Assembly (NCBI GenBank): GCA_026988235.1
Contig: JALSLQ010000035.1
Coordinates: forward strand, 1-49,272
DNA length: 49,272 nucleotides
From: Sulfurimonas sp.
GTDB taxonomy: Bacteria > Campylobacterota > Campylobacteria > Campylobacterales > Sulfurimonadaceae
Direction of reading: 5' to 3'
This document shows, piece by piece, positions 8,723-17,269 of this stretch. The notes under the pieces are model-generated. The model was not told the origin of the DNA. It did no database searches and saw nothing but the letters and a program-made list of their open reading frames with translations. Every line of letters begins with the position of its first letter. Within the stretch, counting starts at the first letter, position 1. A program made the position numbers and the translations under genes.

Positions 8723-10045
8723 ATGAGATGTTATAGCATAGGTATTTTATTTTTAGTTGGTTTTTTTGTTATAGGCTGTAGTACAAAATACGACAATACG
8801 CTTGAAAAAAAGATTCTTACTCCTGAATCTGTAGAAGTTTACGATATTGCTGTTAACAATGTATATGCTCAGCCAAATAACAGGACGCGTTTATTAAAAA
8901 AATTTCCTTTTATCTCAAATCAGCCTATTTTAGATTTTCATGGAAAATTTTCTGATGAGTTTTATGATAAACTTGATTATAGATATAAAGCAGCCCCTTT
9001 GAAGGATGTAGATTTTTGGAAACTTAGAACAAATCCTTTTTTAGAAGATTTTATTTATGTGCTTCCAACTTGGGTAAATAAGTTTCAAAGAGTCTCAAAT
9101 GATTTGTTTGTAAACATAGGGTACAGCTACAATCTTTCTTCCAAAGAACAAGAAATACTGAAATGGTGGATAGGCCAAGGTGGTATACTGTGGATAGAGG
9201 GAGGAATTTATTCCACACGCTATGACACTTTTAAGAGAAACGGCGAGATTGCTTCTAAACAAATCATGCAAAAAATCATACAAAAAAGCAAAAATATGAA
9301 CTTTTTTGATAAAAAAGTAAAAACATATATATATAAAAGTAAAAGAGTGGACTTTATAAACTATATTCCATTAAACATTACATTTAATACAGATAATACG
9401 CTTGCTTATTTTAAAGATATAAAAACATTAAAGATACAAACACAAAATTATCTTTCAGCTGATTTTTTACCACAGGCAGAGTACCTTATAAAGACTAATA
9501 TGCAAAAACCACTTGTCTCTTTCATTCCTTATGGGAAAGGGGGCGTCATATTTGTAAGACCATTTGAATTTAAAGACAAAAGATTTGATGGTGAGTTACT
9601 TCGTTGGAAGCTTCTTTACTTTTTGTTGAACAAAATGTATAAAAACAGTCATCAAGTTATAAAAGCTGAAGATACTACTGTAACTCAAAAACTCCAAAAG
9701 TATAAGCGTTTAGTTCTAAATAATTTAGAATTTGAGTATAAATCATCTCAAATAAAAAAAAAGAGTTTGCAACTTTTAAAACCTATTAGTGCTTATTTGC
9801 AAACACATAAAAATGTTCGTCTTTTAATAACAGGCTATACAGATAACATAGGTTCGAAAAAATATAATAAGCATTTGTCTACCCAAAGAGCACTCTCTGT
9901 CAGAACAGCCTTAGTCAAAATGGGTATTTCAGCAAAAAGGCTCTCCTGCATTGGATATGCCGATGAAAATCCAATTGCATCAAATGAAACATCGCAAGGA
10001 CGAGCTAAAAACAGAAGAGTAGAATTCATTATAATACAAAGGTAA
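8723..10045 (+). CDS. Lipoprotein with C-terminal OmpA domain
   Basis: The start is placed at ATG 8723, six bases after TAAGGG. The ORF-track TTG at 8717 has no room for a ribosome-binding site. The N-terminus is a lipoprotein signal with Cys19 following VIG. The middle part (about 40-310) contains a WWIGQGGILWIEGG stretch that resembles a glutamine amidotransferase-like (ThuA/DUF4159-type) fold. The last 110 residues are an OmpA peptidoglycan-binding domain (GYTDNIGS, then NRRVEF). It would anchor an envelope assembly to peptidoglycan beside the TolC-like and PelFG proteins. The middle-domain call is tentative. Confidence 0.75.
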   Translation: MRCYSIGILFLVGFFVIGCSTKYDNTLEKKILTPESVEVYDIAVNNVYAQPNNRTRLLKKFPFISNQPILDFHGKFSDEFYDKLDYRYKAAPLKDVDFWKLRTNPFLEDFIYVLPTWVNKFQRVSNDLFVNIGYSYNLSSKEQEILKWWIGQGGILWIEGGIYSTRYDTFKRNGEIASKQIMQKIIQKSKNMNFFDKKVKTYIYKSKRVDFINYIPLNITFNTDNTLAYFKDIKTLKIQTQNYLSADFLPQAEYLIKTNMQKPLVSFIPYGKGGVIFVRPFEFKDKRFDGELLRWKLLYFLLNKMYKNSHQVIKAEDTTVTQKLQKYKRLVLNNLEFEYKSSQIKKKSLQLLKPISAYLQTHKNVRLLITGYTDNIGSKKYNKHLSTQRALSVRTALVKMGISAKRLSCIGYADENPIASNETSQGRAKNRRVEFIIIQR

Positions 10046-10051
10046 GCAGAA

Positions 10052-12220
10052 ATGTTTTTACCAGATGCTTCTTTTATTGATTTACATGTAATATCTACCA
10101 TATTCTATAAAAATATTTGGTATTTGATAAAATTACTTTTAGTGGCATATGTTGTGTTTTATTATACTCCATCAAAAATTTTCCCTCAAGAACATATTAA
10201 AAGTGGTATGCAAAAAATAGTTTTTAACTTTGTGTATATGACTGCTTATATAGAAATAGTCGTTCCTTTTTTGATTTTTATTAAAATTTTCAGTCTTCTT
10301 TTCTTTATTTTAGTCTTAATCGCGACAAAATTTGCTTTTATGCACTTTTATTACAAACGAGATATTTTTAAAATTATGAATGATTTAAGAATCAACTTGA
10401 TGCTTAAAGTGCTTAATATCCTTGACAAACCAAATGAATTTAAACAAAATTTGCTTAAATATTTCCATGAAAATCTGATTACTTTTCAGCGTTCTATAAC
10501 CTTAAATACATTTTTAAAAAATATACTTTTCTATGCTATATTTATATATATCTTTTCTACGTTAATGCTTAGGGGTATGTTGAGTTATAGTGATCCTGTA
10601 CTCGATACTGCACAATTTATGGAATGGGTCGGTTATTTGCAAGAAAATATTTTATATGCAGACAATAAAACATTTGGTGCAGATTTTTATGGTATCTCAA
10701 TCTTAATATTTTTTGTTAATATTTTTACAAATATAGATCAAATAATATTATTTAGTCTTTATCCTATTTTATTGCTTCTTGCTTTATACTTTAGTATTTA
10801 TTATATTATAAAAGACATCACATCTTCTTCATATACTGCTTTGTTCGCCGTCATGGTACATGGGATGATTTTGATGACGCCTTTGTCTGATGTGTTGCTT
10901 GGAGAGATAGTTGTGACAGCTCATCCCCATCTCGTTAATTTTTACGGATTAAAATTTTATATGCCCACAAGCTTGGATGTACTTAAAAATGGAAATAATA
11001 TAGGGTTTACGCCCTACATCCGTTATATATCAGGAATGGCGTATGAACATGCCTCTATTTTTGTATTTTTAAATGCTCATTTTTTAATTAAAACATTAGA
11101 AACAAAATTTACAAAGTATTTTGTGATGTATACGTTAACACTTATGTTGGTTTTTATCTTCCATGGCGGTGGAGCTATTATCTTAATATTTATTAGTATT
11201 TTAATCGCTATAAATGGTGCTCTTTTTAGAAAAATAGATTTGAAGCTCCTTAAAAAAGGTATTTTAGCCATTTTATCGGCTGCAATTTTTGGAAATTTGT
11301 GGATATTGTCAATGTTAAAGTATGGTATACCGCAAGATTTTGGTGCAGCAGCTCCTATGCTTGATAAGTTAATGGGAACACAAAAAAATATTCAGAATAT
11401 TGCCGCAACAGGATTTTCTGAAGTCTCAATTATAAATATAACACAGTTTCAGTTATTTTTATTGATAAGTTTATTTTTTGCTTTTATTGTATCTTTTTTT
11501 TCAAAAAAAAAGTTTATTAATAGCTCGTATCTACTAATAGTATTTGCAATATTTATGCTATATTTTGGACCAAATGCAGGTTTGCCCTTATTGGCAAAAC
11601 AGGATAGACTTGCAGAATATATATTTTATGCAATTACTATTTTAAGTGCCTTTTACTTTTTTTACTTTATCTATAAACCAATATTGTTAGTATTTAAAAA
11701 ATATTCTAAGTCAGTATTTTTGTTGCTATTTTATACATTGTTTGTAATTTTATCTTTAGGCTTAACTATATGGGCAGATACAAATATTTTTTGGAAAAAT
11801 ATAAATCAAACACAATATACTTCAATTCCACAAATAATTTTGAGAATAAATAAACAAAATAGACCTTTTACATGGACAGCAGTAGCATATGTTCAAAGTT
11901 ATGCTAAAATTAAAAATAAAGGCTACCATATAAATAGTCAAAATTTCATTTTAAGATATAAGCCAAATGCTGAGTTTTTAACAATACCGACAGGAAAAAT
12001 CTTTATATTTGTTGAAAATTATCCAAATTCTTACAAAGGAATGGATGAGTGGTTTTATAGATGGAGAAATAGGATTCAATCAAATATGAAAAGTTGGATA
12101 GCTATATATACTATGAATCATAACAACATAAAGATATATGCACAAACAAAAACAGTTACAGCATATGAAATTGATAACAATGAATATATGAAATACCTAA
12201 GCAAAGGAAAAGCAAAGTGA
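10052..12220 (+). CDS. Large polytopic membrane protein, possibly GT-C type
   Basis: A 722-residue protein with roughly 14 hydrophobic segments and a soluble C-terminal domain of about 120 residues. An acidic stretch after an early membrane span (SYSDPVLDTAQF, near residue 177) and the overall shape resemble lipid-linked GT-C glycosyltransferases, but I cannot assign a family. It lies six bases after the OmpA lipoprotein and overlaps the HD-GYP gene by four bases, so it belongs to the EPS operon. Polymerase, acyltransferase or sugar transferase roles are all possible. Confidence 0.6.
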   Translation: MFLPDASFIDLHVISTIFYKNIWYLIKLLLVAYVVFYYTPSKIFPQEHIKSGMQKIVFNFVYMTAYIEIVVPFLIFIKIFSLLFFILVLIATKFAFMHFYYKRDIFKIMNDLRINLMLKVLNILDKPNEFKQNLLKYFHENLITFQRSITLNTFLKNILFYAIFIYIFSTLMLRGMLSYSDPVLDTAQFMEWVGYLQENILYADNKTFGADFYGISILIFFVNIFTNIDQIILFSLYPILLLLALYFSIYYIIKDITSSSYTALFAVMVHGMILMTPLSDVLLGEIVVTAHPHLVNFYGLKFYMPTSLDVLKNGNNIGFTPYIRYISGMAYEHASIFVFLNAHFLIKTLETKFTKYFVMYTLTLMLVFIFHGGGAIILIFISILIAINGALFRKIDLKLLKKGILAILSAAIFGNLWILSMLKYGIPQDFGAAAPMLDKLMGTQKNIQNIAATGFSEVSIINITQFQLFLLISLFFAFIVSFFSKKKFINSSYLLIVFAIFMLYFGPNAGLPLLAKQDRLAEYIFYAITILSAFYFFYFIYKPILLVFKKYSKSVFLLLFYTLFVILSLGLTIWADTNIFWKNINQTQYTSIPQIILRINKQNRPFTWTAVAYVQSYAKIKNKGYHINSQNFILRYKPNAEFLTIPTGKIFIFVENYPNSYKGMDEWFYRWRNRIQSNMKSWIAIYTMNHNNIKIYAQTKTVTAYEIDNNEYMKYLSKGKAK

Positions 12221-13722
12221 GTGTATTTGAGCAAAGTCGGTATTATTTTAATGAAGTTTTACCACAAATTATTCTTTCTAATGTATTAGAAATAAACAAT
12301 TTTTTAAGTTCCTTTTGGTTTGTTTTCTTTTTTATTTCAATTATTTTCTTTGTACTCATATTACAATTATTTAGAAAGAAACTTTATATAAAAGATACGC
12401 ATCAAAGTTTTGATGAATTTTTACATGAACTATGTGATAAAGTGCAAAAAAAAGATGTAGAAGAAAAACTTTTGGAATGTTCCCAATTAGTTAAAGCAAA
12501 ATATAGTGCTTTGTACGAGTTAAGGGGAGAAACATATATACTCATAGAGAGTAATACGGCGAATCATACAGATGTTAATGCTCCTCTAAGAGTAGGAAGA
12601 AAAACCTTACAAACATTTAAAAAAAGTGGAAATTATCGAGTGACATCAATTGTAAATAATAGTAAAGATAAGATGTTGCTACTTTTTAGCACGCAAAAAC
12701 TAAATATAGAAGCTGAATATGGGCATTTTGATATTATGCTGAGTTATTATGAACAAATCTCAAATAAATTTATGATTGAAGGTGTAGAAGAACAATCAGA
12801 TATAGGAAAAAATACCTCTATATCTTTAATGAAATTACAAATGGATAAAAATCAGTTTTTTAAATTTTTTGTGGCTCTTGTGATAAAGATTACAAAAGCG
12901 CAAGGTGCAAAACTTGTCACTAAAGATAATCAAATTGTTTTTGAGTATGCAACATCTAAAGATATTTCTTTGCAAAAAGTTTTTTATATCCGAAATACAC
13001 CATATAAATTAGAATTTTATGATACAAAAATATTAAGTAGTGAAAATGTTGCACAGGTCGGTGCATTTTTAGATATGGCTGGAAGTTCTTTAATGAATAT
13101 AGACCAAAATAGTGAAATGATACAAAATTATTTGTCATTTTTAAAGTTTACAAATGAAGCAATAGAATTGGAGAATAAATATTATAAAAATCACTCTTTC
13201 ATTGTTCAGACTATTTCTGTAGAGCTTGCAAAATCGCTCTTTTTATCTGAAAATGAGATAGACACTATCTCATTGGGTGCTTATTTGCATGATATTGGTA
13301 TGATTGGCGATCTTTTAGCGGTTATAAACAAAGATACATGTGAAGAGAAAGATATGAACTTAATAAAAGAGCATCCTCTTATCGGCAGTATCATTGTAGA
13401 ACCCATTTGCCATGTTTATCCCATTGAAAACATTGTTAAATATCATCATGAACGTTTTGATGGAAGAGGTTACCCATTTGGTCTCAAAGAATCACAAATT
13501 CCTCTTGAAGCACAAGTTGTATCTGTTGGAGAATTTTATGCAGGTATAACAAGTGATAGATCTTATAAACAGGGAAAAACTCATGAAGAAGCAGTTGTGG
13601 AAATACGAAATTTACGAGAAAAAATGTTTAGTGGGGTGATGGTTGATGCATTTTTAGATATTGAGCAGTCTCTCAAAACAAAAATAGATAAAATTAAAAT
13701 GAAAAAGGATGAACTTGCATAA
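12217..13722 (+). CDS. Membrane-anchored HD-GYP domain protein with GAF-like regions
   Basis: One N-terminal membrane segment (residues 33-52) is followed by two regions that look GAF-like (about 70-190 and 205-295) and a C-terminal HD-GYP domain (about 320-480), the c-di-GMP phosphodiesterase family. Retained residues are His326, His358-Asp359, His386, His410-His411 and the GRGYP loop (417-420). Two positions differ: HDIGK is HDIGM, and the usual metal-binding VAD is VGE (Glu439). It starts with GTG and overlaps both neighbours. P. aeruginosa pel uses PelD, a membrane GAF/degenerate GGDEF c-di-GMP receptor, so this protein could be the c-di-GMP input of the locus, as enzyme or sensor. Confidence 0.85.
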   Translation: MSVFEQSRYYFNEVLPQIILSNVLEINNFLSSFWFVFFFISIIFFVLILQLFRKKLYIKDTHQSFDEFLHELCDKVQKKDVEEKLLECSQLVKAKYSALYELRGETYILIESNTANHTDVNAPLRVGRKTLQTFKKSGNYRVTSIVNNSKDKMLLLFSTQKLNIEAEYGHFDIMLSYYEQISNKFMIEGVEEQSDIGKNTSISLMKLQMDKNQFFKFFVALVIKITKAQGAKLVTKDNQIVFEYATSKDISLQKVFYIRNTPYKLEFYDTKILSSENVAQVGAFLDMAGSSLMNIDQNSEMIQNYLSFLKFTNEAIELENKYYKNHSFIVQTISVELAKSLFLSENEIDTISLGAYLHDIGMIGDLLAVINKDTCEEKDMNLIKEHPLIGSIIVEPICHVYPIENIVKYHHERFDGRGYPFGLKESQIPLEAQVVSVGEFYAGITSDRSYKQGKTHEEAVVEIRNLREKMFSGVMVDAFLDIEQSLKTKIDKIKMKKDELA

Positions 13723-14407
13723 TAATTCTTCTGGTACAGCTATTGTCATTCCTCTTTATAACGAACAAACCGTTATTGCCGATGTTTTGCAAGAACTTCA
13801 TGAAAAATATCCTGAATATCTTTTAATTGTTGTGGATGATAATTCAACAGATGAGAGTGCAAAAAAAGCCTGCATGTCGAATGTTTATCTTTTGCATCAT
13901 ACTGTAAATTTGGGGCAGGGTGCAGCATTGCAGACTGGTCTTGAATATGCAAAAGAGTTAGAATGTAAATATGTCGTAACTTTTGATGCTGATGGACAAC
14001 ATGACCCTGATGACATAGCTTTATTTGTGCAAACATTACAAAATGATGAAGCGGATATTGTTTTAGGTTCAAGATTTTTAGGTAAAACACAAAATATGCC
14101 ATTGAGAAAAAAGTATTTACTGCAGGCATCGAGACTTTTTACATGGATGACAACGGGAATGTGGCTTACTGATTCCCATAATGGGCTTCGTGCTATCAAT
14201 ATAGAAAAATTTCCTCAGTTTGAGATTACACAAAACAGAATGGCACATGCTTCAGAAATAATTAGTATAATTAAAACACTGAAGATGCGTTATATTGAAA
14301 AACCATGCAATATACGATACACACAGTACTCTATAGAAAAAGGACAGTCTATGTTTAACAGCATTAATATTGTTATTGACTACTTTGTCGGGAATATGAT
14401 GAAATGA
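13709..14407 (+). CDS. GT2 glycosyltransferase, dolichyl-phosphate mannose synthase-like
   Basis: A soluble GT-A enzyme of 232 residues with the family-2 pattern: VIPLYNE near the N-terminus, VVDDNSTD, then DADGQHDP as the metal-binding DxD region. The closest subgroup is the DPM1-like enzymes, which load a sugar onto a polyprenyl phosphate. It lacks membrane spans. It overlaps the HD-GYP gene by 14 bases and the DUF2304 gene by four. GT2 plus DUF2304 is a common pair in lipid-linked sugar pathways. Confidence 0.85.
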   Translation: MNLHNNSSGTAIVIPLYNEQTVIADVLQELHEKYPEYLLIVVDDNSTDESAKKACMSNVYLLHHTVNLGQGAALQTGLEYAKELECKYVVTFDADGQHDPDDIALFVQTLQNDEADIVLGSRFLGKTQNMPLRKKYLLQASRLFTWMTTGMWLTDSHNGLRAINIEKFPQFEITQNRMAHASEIISIIKTLKMRYIEKPCNIRYTQYSIEKGQSMFNSINIVIDYFVGNMMK

Positions 14408-14730
14408 TATTTATTAAATTTTTACTTATTCTAATCCTTACTCTTGGTTTTGTAATTTTTTCTTTTTCTTCAAAGTTGAAAATATTTCAAAAACTTTTTA
14501 TAATAGCCGGCTATGCGGTCGTTTTTTTCTTTATTCTTTATCCGTCTTATTCGGATGACATTGCACATATGGCTTCTATTAAAAGTGGGACAGATCTCAT
14601 TGTTTATATAGTACTCGCTTTAACAGTATTAATGAATATTGTTCTTTATGTAGGACAAAATAATAACAATAGGATGATAACAAAAATTATAAGGGAAACT
14701 GCTAAAAAAAATGCAAAAAAATGTCAATAA
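14404..14730 (+). CDS. DUF2304-type small membrane protein
   Basis: A 108-residue protein with three hydrophobic segments and a short basic tail, matching the DUF2304 pattern. These proteins commonly lie next to DPM-like GT2 enzymes, as here, and may anchor them to the membrane. No catalytic motif is visible. It overlaps the next gene by 20 bases. Confidence 0.7.
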   Translation: MIFIKFLLILILTLGFVIFSFSSKLKIFQKLFIIAGYAVVFFFILYPSYSDDIAHMASIKSGTDLIVYIVLALTVLMNIVLYVGQNNNNRMITKIIRETAKKNAKKCQ

Positions 14731-15625
14731 CTCTATGCTTTTAACAAAGCCATTTCTTTATAAATTTAAAAATGCTTTAATGGAGTGTTATGGATATAAA
14801 AATTATATGGATTTTCTAATTGTTCCATCTTTATCAAGGCAAAAAACACTCTCATATCTCCCACTGCTTAACTATACGGACAGATGTTATGATGAGGTTG
14901 ATGATTTGCTAGAGTTAGCAAAAGACAATACTTTCCAAATAAGAACATTGAATTTTTTATACAGCGACTTCAAGCAGAATGACACAGTAACAATGCGCTT
15001 GGATATTGATACAAAATCAAGTGAACGCCTTTTTAGTGAAGATGTAAAATCACGATGCAGAAATAAAGTAAGAAATGCAGCAAAAAAGAATGATTACAAA
15101 CTTGTATATGGACATAATGCTCAAGATATAGAAGCTTTTTATGAAATTTTTAGTGACACAATGCATAAACACGGTACACCGGTATTGGATAAAAAAATAT
15201 TTTACGCTTTGGCTGAAGAGTTTGAAGATGAAATTATTTTTTTTACTCTTTATGATAATACGCAAGTTGTAGCAACTATGTGTATACTATTAGATGAAAA
15301 AATTGCATGGTACCCTTGGGGTGGTGTTAAAAATTCTTATGCAAATAAATTGGCAGGATATTATATTTATTGGGAAGTATTAAAATATATATGTGATTAT
15401 ACAGATAAAAAAATATTTGATTTTGGCAGATCTTCATATGGCGGGTCTACCTACAAGTTTAAATCACAATTTGGTGCGAAACCGGTAAAAATAGATATTT
15501 TAACATCTCAGCAGACTGATATTTATTCAAAATATTCTCTCGCATCACAAATTTGGAAAAAACTTCCCAAGCAAGTTGTCGATTTTATCGGTCCAAAATT
15601 ATGTAAATATTTGGTGGATTTATGA
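14711..15625 (+). CDS. FemAB/GNAT-like acyltransferase, EPS-associated
   Basis: A 304-residue soluble protein with the FemAB-like, GNAT-type layout seen in exopolysaccharide loci. The stretch CRNKVRNAAKKN (about 115-126) and the C-terminal FGRSSYGGSTYKFKSQFGAKP match the pattern I associate with FemAB-family proteins of XrtA/PEP-CTERM loci. A role in aminoacyl or acyl decoration of the polymer or its carrier is plausible but unproven. It is coupled to DUF2304 upstream and to the deacetylase downstream. No exosortase is in the window. Confidence 0.7.
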   Translation: MQKNVNNSMLLTKPFLYKFKNALMECYGYKNYMDFLIVPSLSRQKTLSYLPLLNYTDRCYDEVDDLLELAKDNTFQIRTLNFLYSDFKQNDTVTMRLDIDTKSSERLFSEDVKSRCRNKVRNAAKKNDYKLVYGHNAQDIEAFYEIFSDTMHKHGTPVLDKKIFYALAEEFEDEIIFFTLYDNTQVVATMCILLDEKIAWYPWGGVKNSYANKLAGYYIYWEVLKYICDYTDKKIFDFGRSSYGGSTYKFKSQFGAKPVKIDILTSQQTDIYSKYSLASQIWKKLPKQVVDFIGPKLCKYLVDL

Positions 15626-16374
15626 TGTGGCTTACTATAGATGTTGAAGAAGTAACTGATATGAATTTTGATGTGAAATGGAGAGAAAAACCACAGTTAG
15701 TGTATGAAGAGTATATAGATACTTTTATAGAGTTTTCTAAAAATCGTAAAGCAACTGCCTTCGTCCTTGGAAGTTTCGCGAAAAAATATCCTGATATAGT
15801 ACAAAAACTTTCTCAAAATGGTGTCGAAATAGCTTGTCATGGTTTGCATCATAATCTTGTATATACAGAAGAATTTGATACTTGGAGCAAAGATCTCTCA
15901 GAAGCAAAAAAGATTCTCCAAGAACTTACAGGCAAGCCAGTCCACGGATATAGAAGCCCAAGTTGGTCAATGCCTTTTGAAAAGAAATATTATGAAAAGT
16001 TGGCACAAATAGGGTTTACATATTCTTCATCTTATTTTCCTATGAAGAATTACATGTATGGAAATAGCATAAACAAAAAAACTCCTTTTATTATTTATAC
16101 TGACTATGGTGAAATTCAAGAACGACCAATACCTAAAAATATTATTCCTTTTAGCGGTGGTTTTTATTTGCGTGTACTACCATTATGGTTTTTAAAAATT
16201 TTGTTTAAAAGGACGAAAAATTCGATTTTGTATGTACATCCTTATGAGTTGATAGATGAAAATTTATTGCGTTATTATAAAAAATATGCTGCATATAATC
16301 TTGATTACTTTTTGGCATTTTATGCTTCAAGTAGTGCGAGAAATAAGATAAGAATACTTTTAAATGAAAAATAA
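15622..16374 (+). CDS. NodB-type polysaccharide deacetylase family protein
   Basis: A carbohydrate esterase 4 fold protein of 250 residues. The N-terminal TIDVEE supplies the catalytic/metal Asp motif, CHGLHHN carries the H-x3-H zinc pair, and GYRSPSWS is motif 3. There is no signal peptide, so as read it acts in the cytoplasm, like the DUF3473-type deacetylases of XrtA loci. If it deacetylates GlcNAc/GalNAc units it could replace the deacetylase half of PelA, but PelA works in the periplasm. ATG 15622 overlaps the previous stop; ATG 15625 is an equal alternative. Confidence 0.85.
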   Translation: MMWLTIDVEEVTDMNFDVKWREKPQLVYEEYIDTFIEFSKNRKATAFVLGSFAKKYPDIVQKLSQNGVEIACHGLHHNLVYTEEFDTWSKDLSEAKKILQELTGKPVHGYRSPSWSMPFEKKYYEKLAQIGFTYSSSYFPMKNYMYGNSINKKTPFIIYTDYGEIQERPIPKNIIPFSGGFYLRVLPLWFLKILFKRTKNSILYVHPYELIDENLLRYYKKYAAYNLDYFLAFYASSSARNKIRILLNEK

Positions 16375-17269
16375 AATCGTTCAAATTGTTTTACTAGTTG
16401 CTCTGTTTATCTATCTTTTTTATGGTTTTGATGTGAAAAAAATTGATTTTGATAAATTTTCTCTGTTGGGAACTTTTGCTACATTTGTTGTTGTATTTAT
16501 TTCTCAGGTAGTTTTGAGTATGCGATGGATGAAGATGTCTGACTTGTCTTTTAAAATTTCTTTTGAAACTATTATAGTTTCAAGTGCACTCAATATGATT
16601 TTACCGGCAAAACTAGGAGAACTTTCAAAAGCACTGTATCTCAAAAAGTTCTATAAATACAACTATCACAAAACACTTTCAATTATATTTGTAGAACGTT
16701 TTTTTGATGTCATTATGCTTTTTTTATTGCTGTGTATCTGGGCATATAGCTATACTTCAAGTGATATGGTTAAGTCTTCTTTAATTGTTTTGAGTATCTT
16801 AATTGTTATGACTATTTTCTTTTTTAATTCAAACAAAGCATTTGTGTCACTTAAAAAGATACCTTTGCAGTTTTTACGGATTTATTTACAAAAAATTTAT
16901 AAAGTTGTGCATAAAATGCTTAAATCACCTTTGTCTCTTTCTCTGTATACAGGACTACTATGGCTTACATATTTTCTTAGTACTTGTGTACTTTTTACTT
17001 ATGCAGTTCCTTTGCATTTGGATATTATGACGCTACTGGGGCTATTTATTTTTTCTACGATTGCATTATCTGTACCACTAGCCCCTGCAGGAATAGGTAC
17101 ATATGAAGCGGCTGTTGTTTTTTATTTAAGCATGTATGGTGTTAGTAAAGAAGACGCATTATTCGCTGCAACACTTTACCATATTTTATTATTTAGTGTA
17201 GATTTTTTGTTGTTATATCTATTTTTGTTTATAAAAGATATAAAACTCAAAGAGTTGATAAAACAATGA
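16364..17269 (+). CDS. YbhN/AglD-type (LPG synthase TM domain) membrane protein
   Basis: A polytopic inner-membrane protein of 301 residues with seven or eight spans, of the lysylphosphatidylglycerol synthase transmembrane/UPF0104 family. The PLAPAGIGTYEAAVV segment (about 240-254) is the characteristic conserved loop. Family members move or modify lipid-linked substrates. Here it may serve the polyprenyl-sugar branch implied by the GT2 and PAP2 proteins. It overlaps the genes on both sides. Confidence 0.85.
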   Translation: MKNKIVQIVLLVALFIYLFYGFDVKKIDFDKFSLLGTFATFVVVFISQVVLSMRWMKMSDLSFKISFETIIVSSALNMILPAKLGELSKALYLKKFYKYNYHKTLSIIFVERFFDVIMLFLLLCIWAYSYTSSDMVKSSLIVLSILIVMTIFFFNSNKAFVSLKKIPLQFLRIYLQKIYKVVHKMLKSPLSLSLYTGLLWLTYFLSTCVLFTYAVPLHLDIMTLLGLFIFSTIALSVPLAPAGIGTYEAAVVFYLSMYGVSKEDALFAATLYHILLFSVDFLLLYLFLFIKDIKLKELIKQ

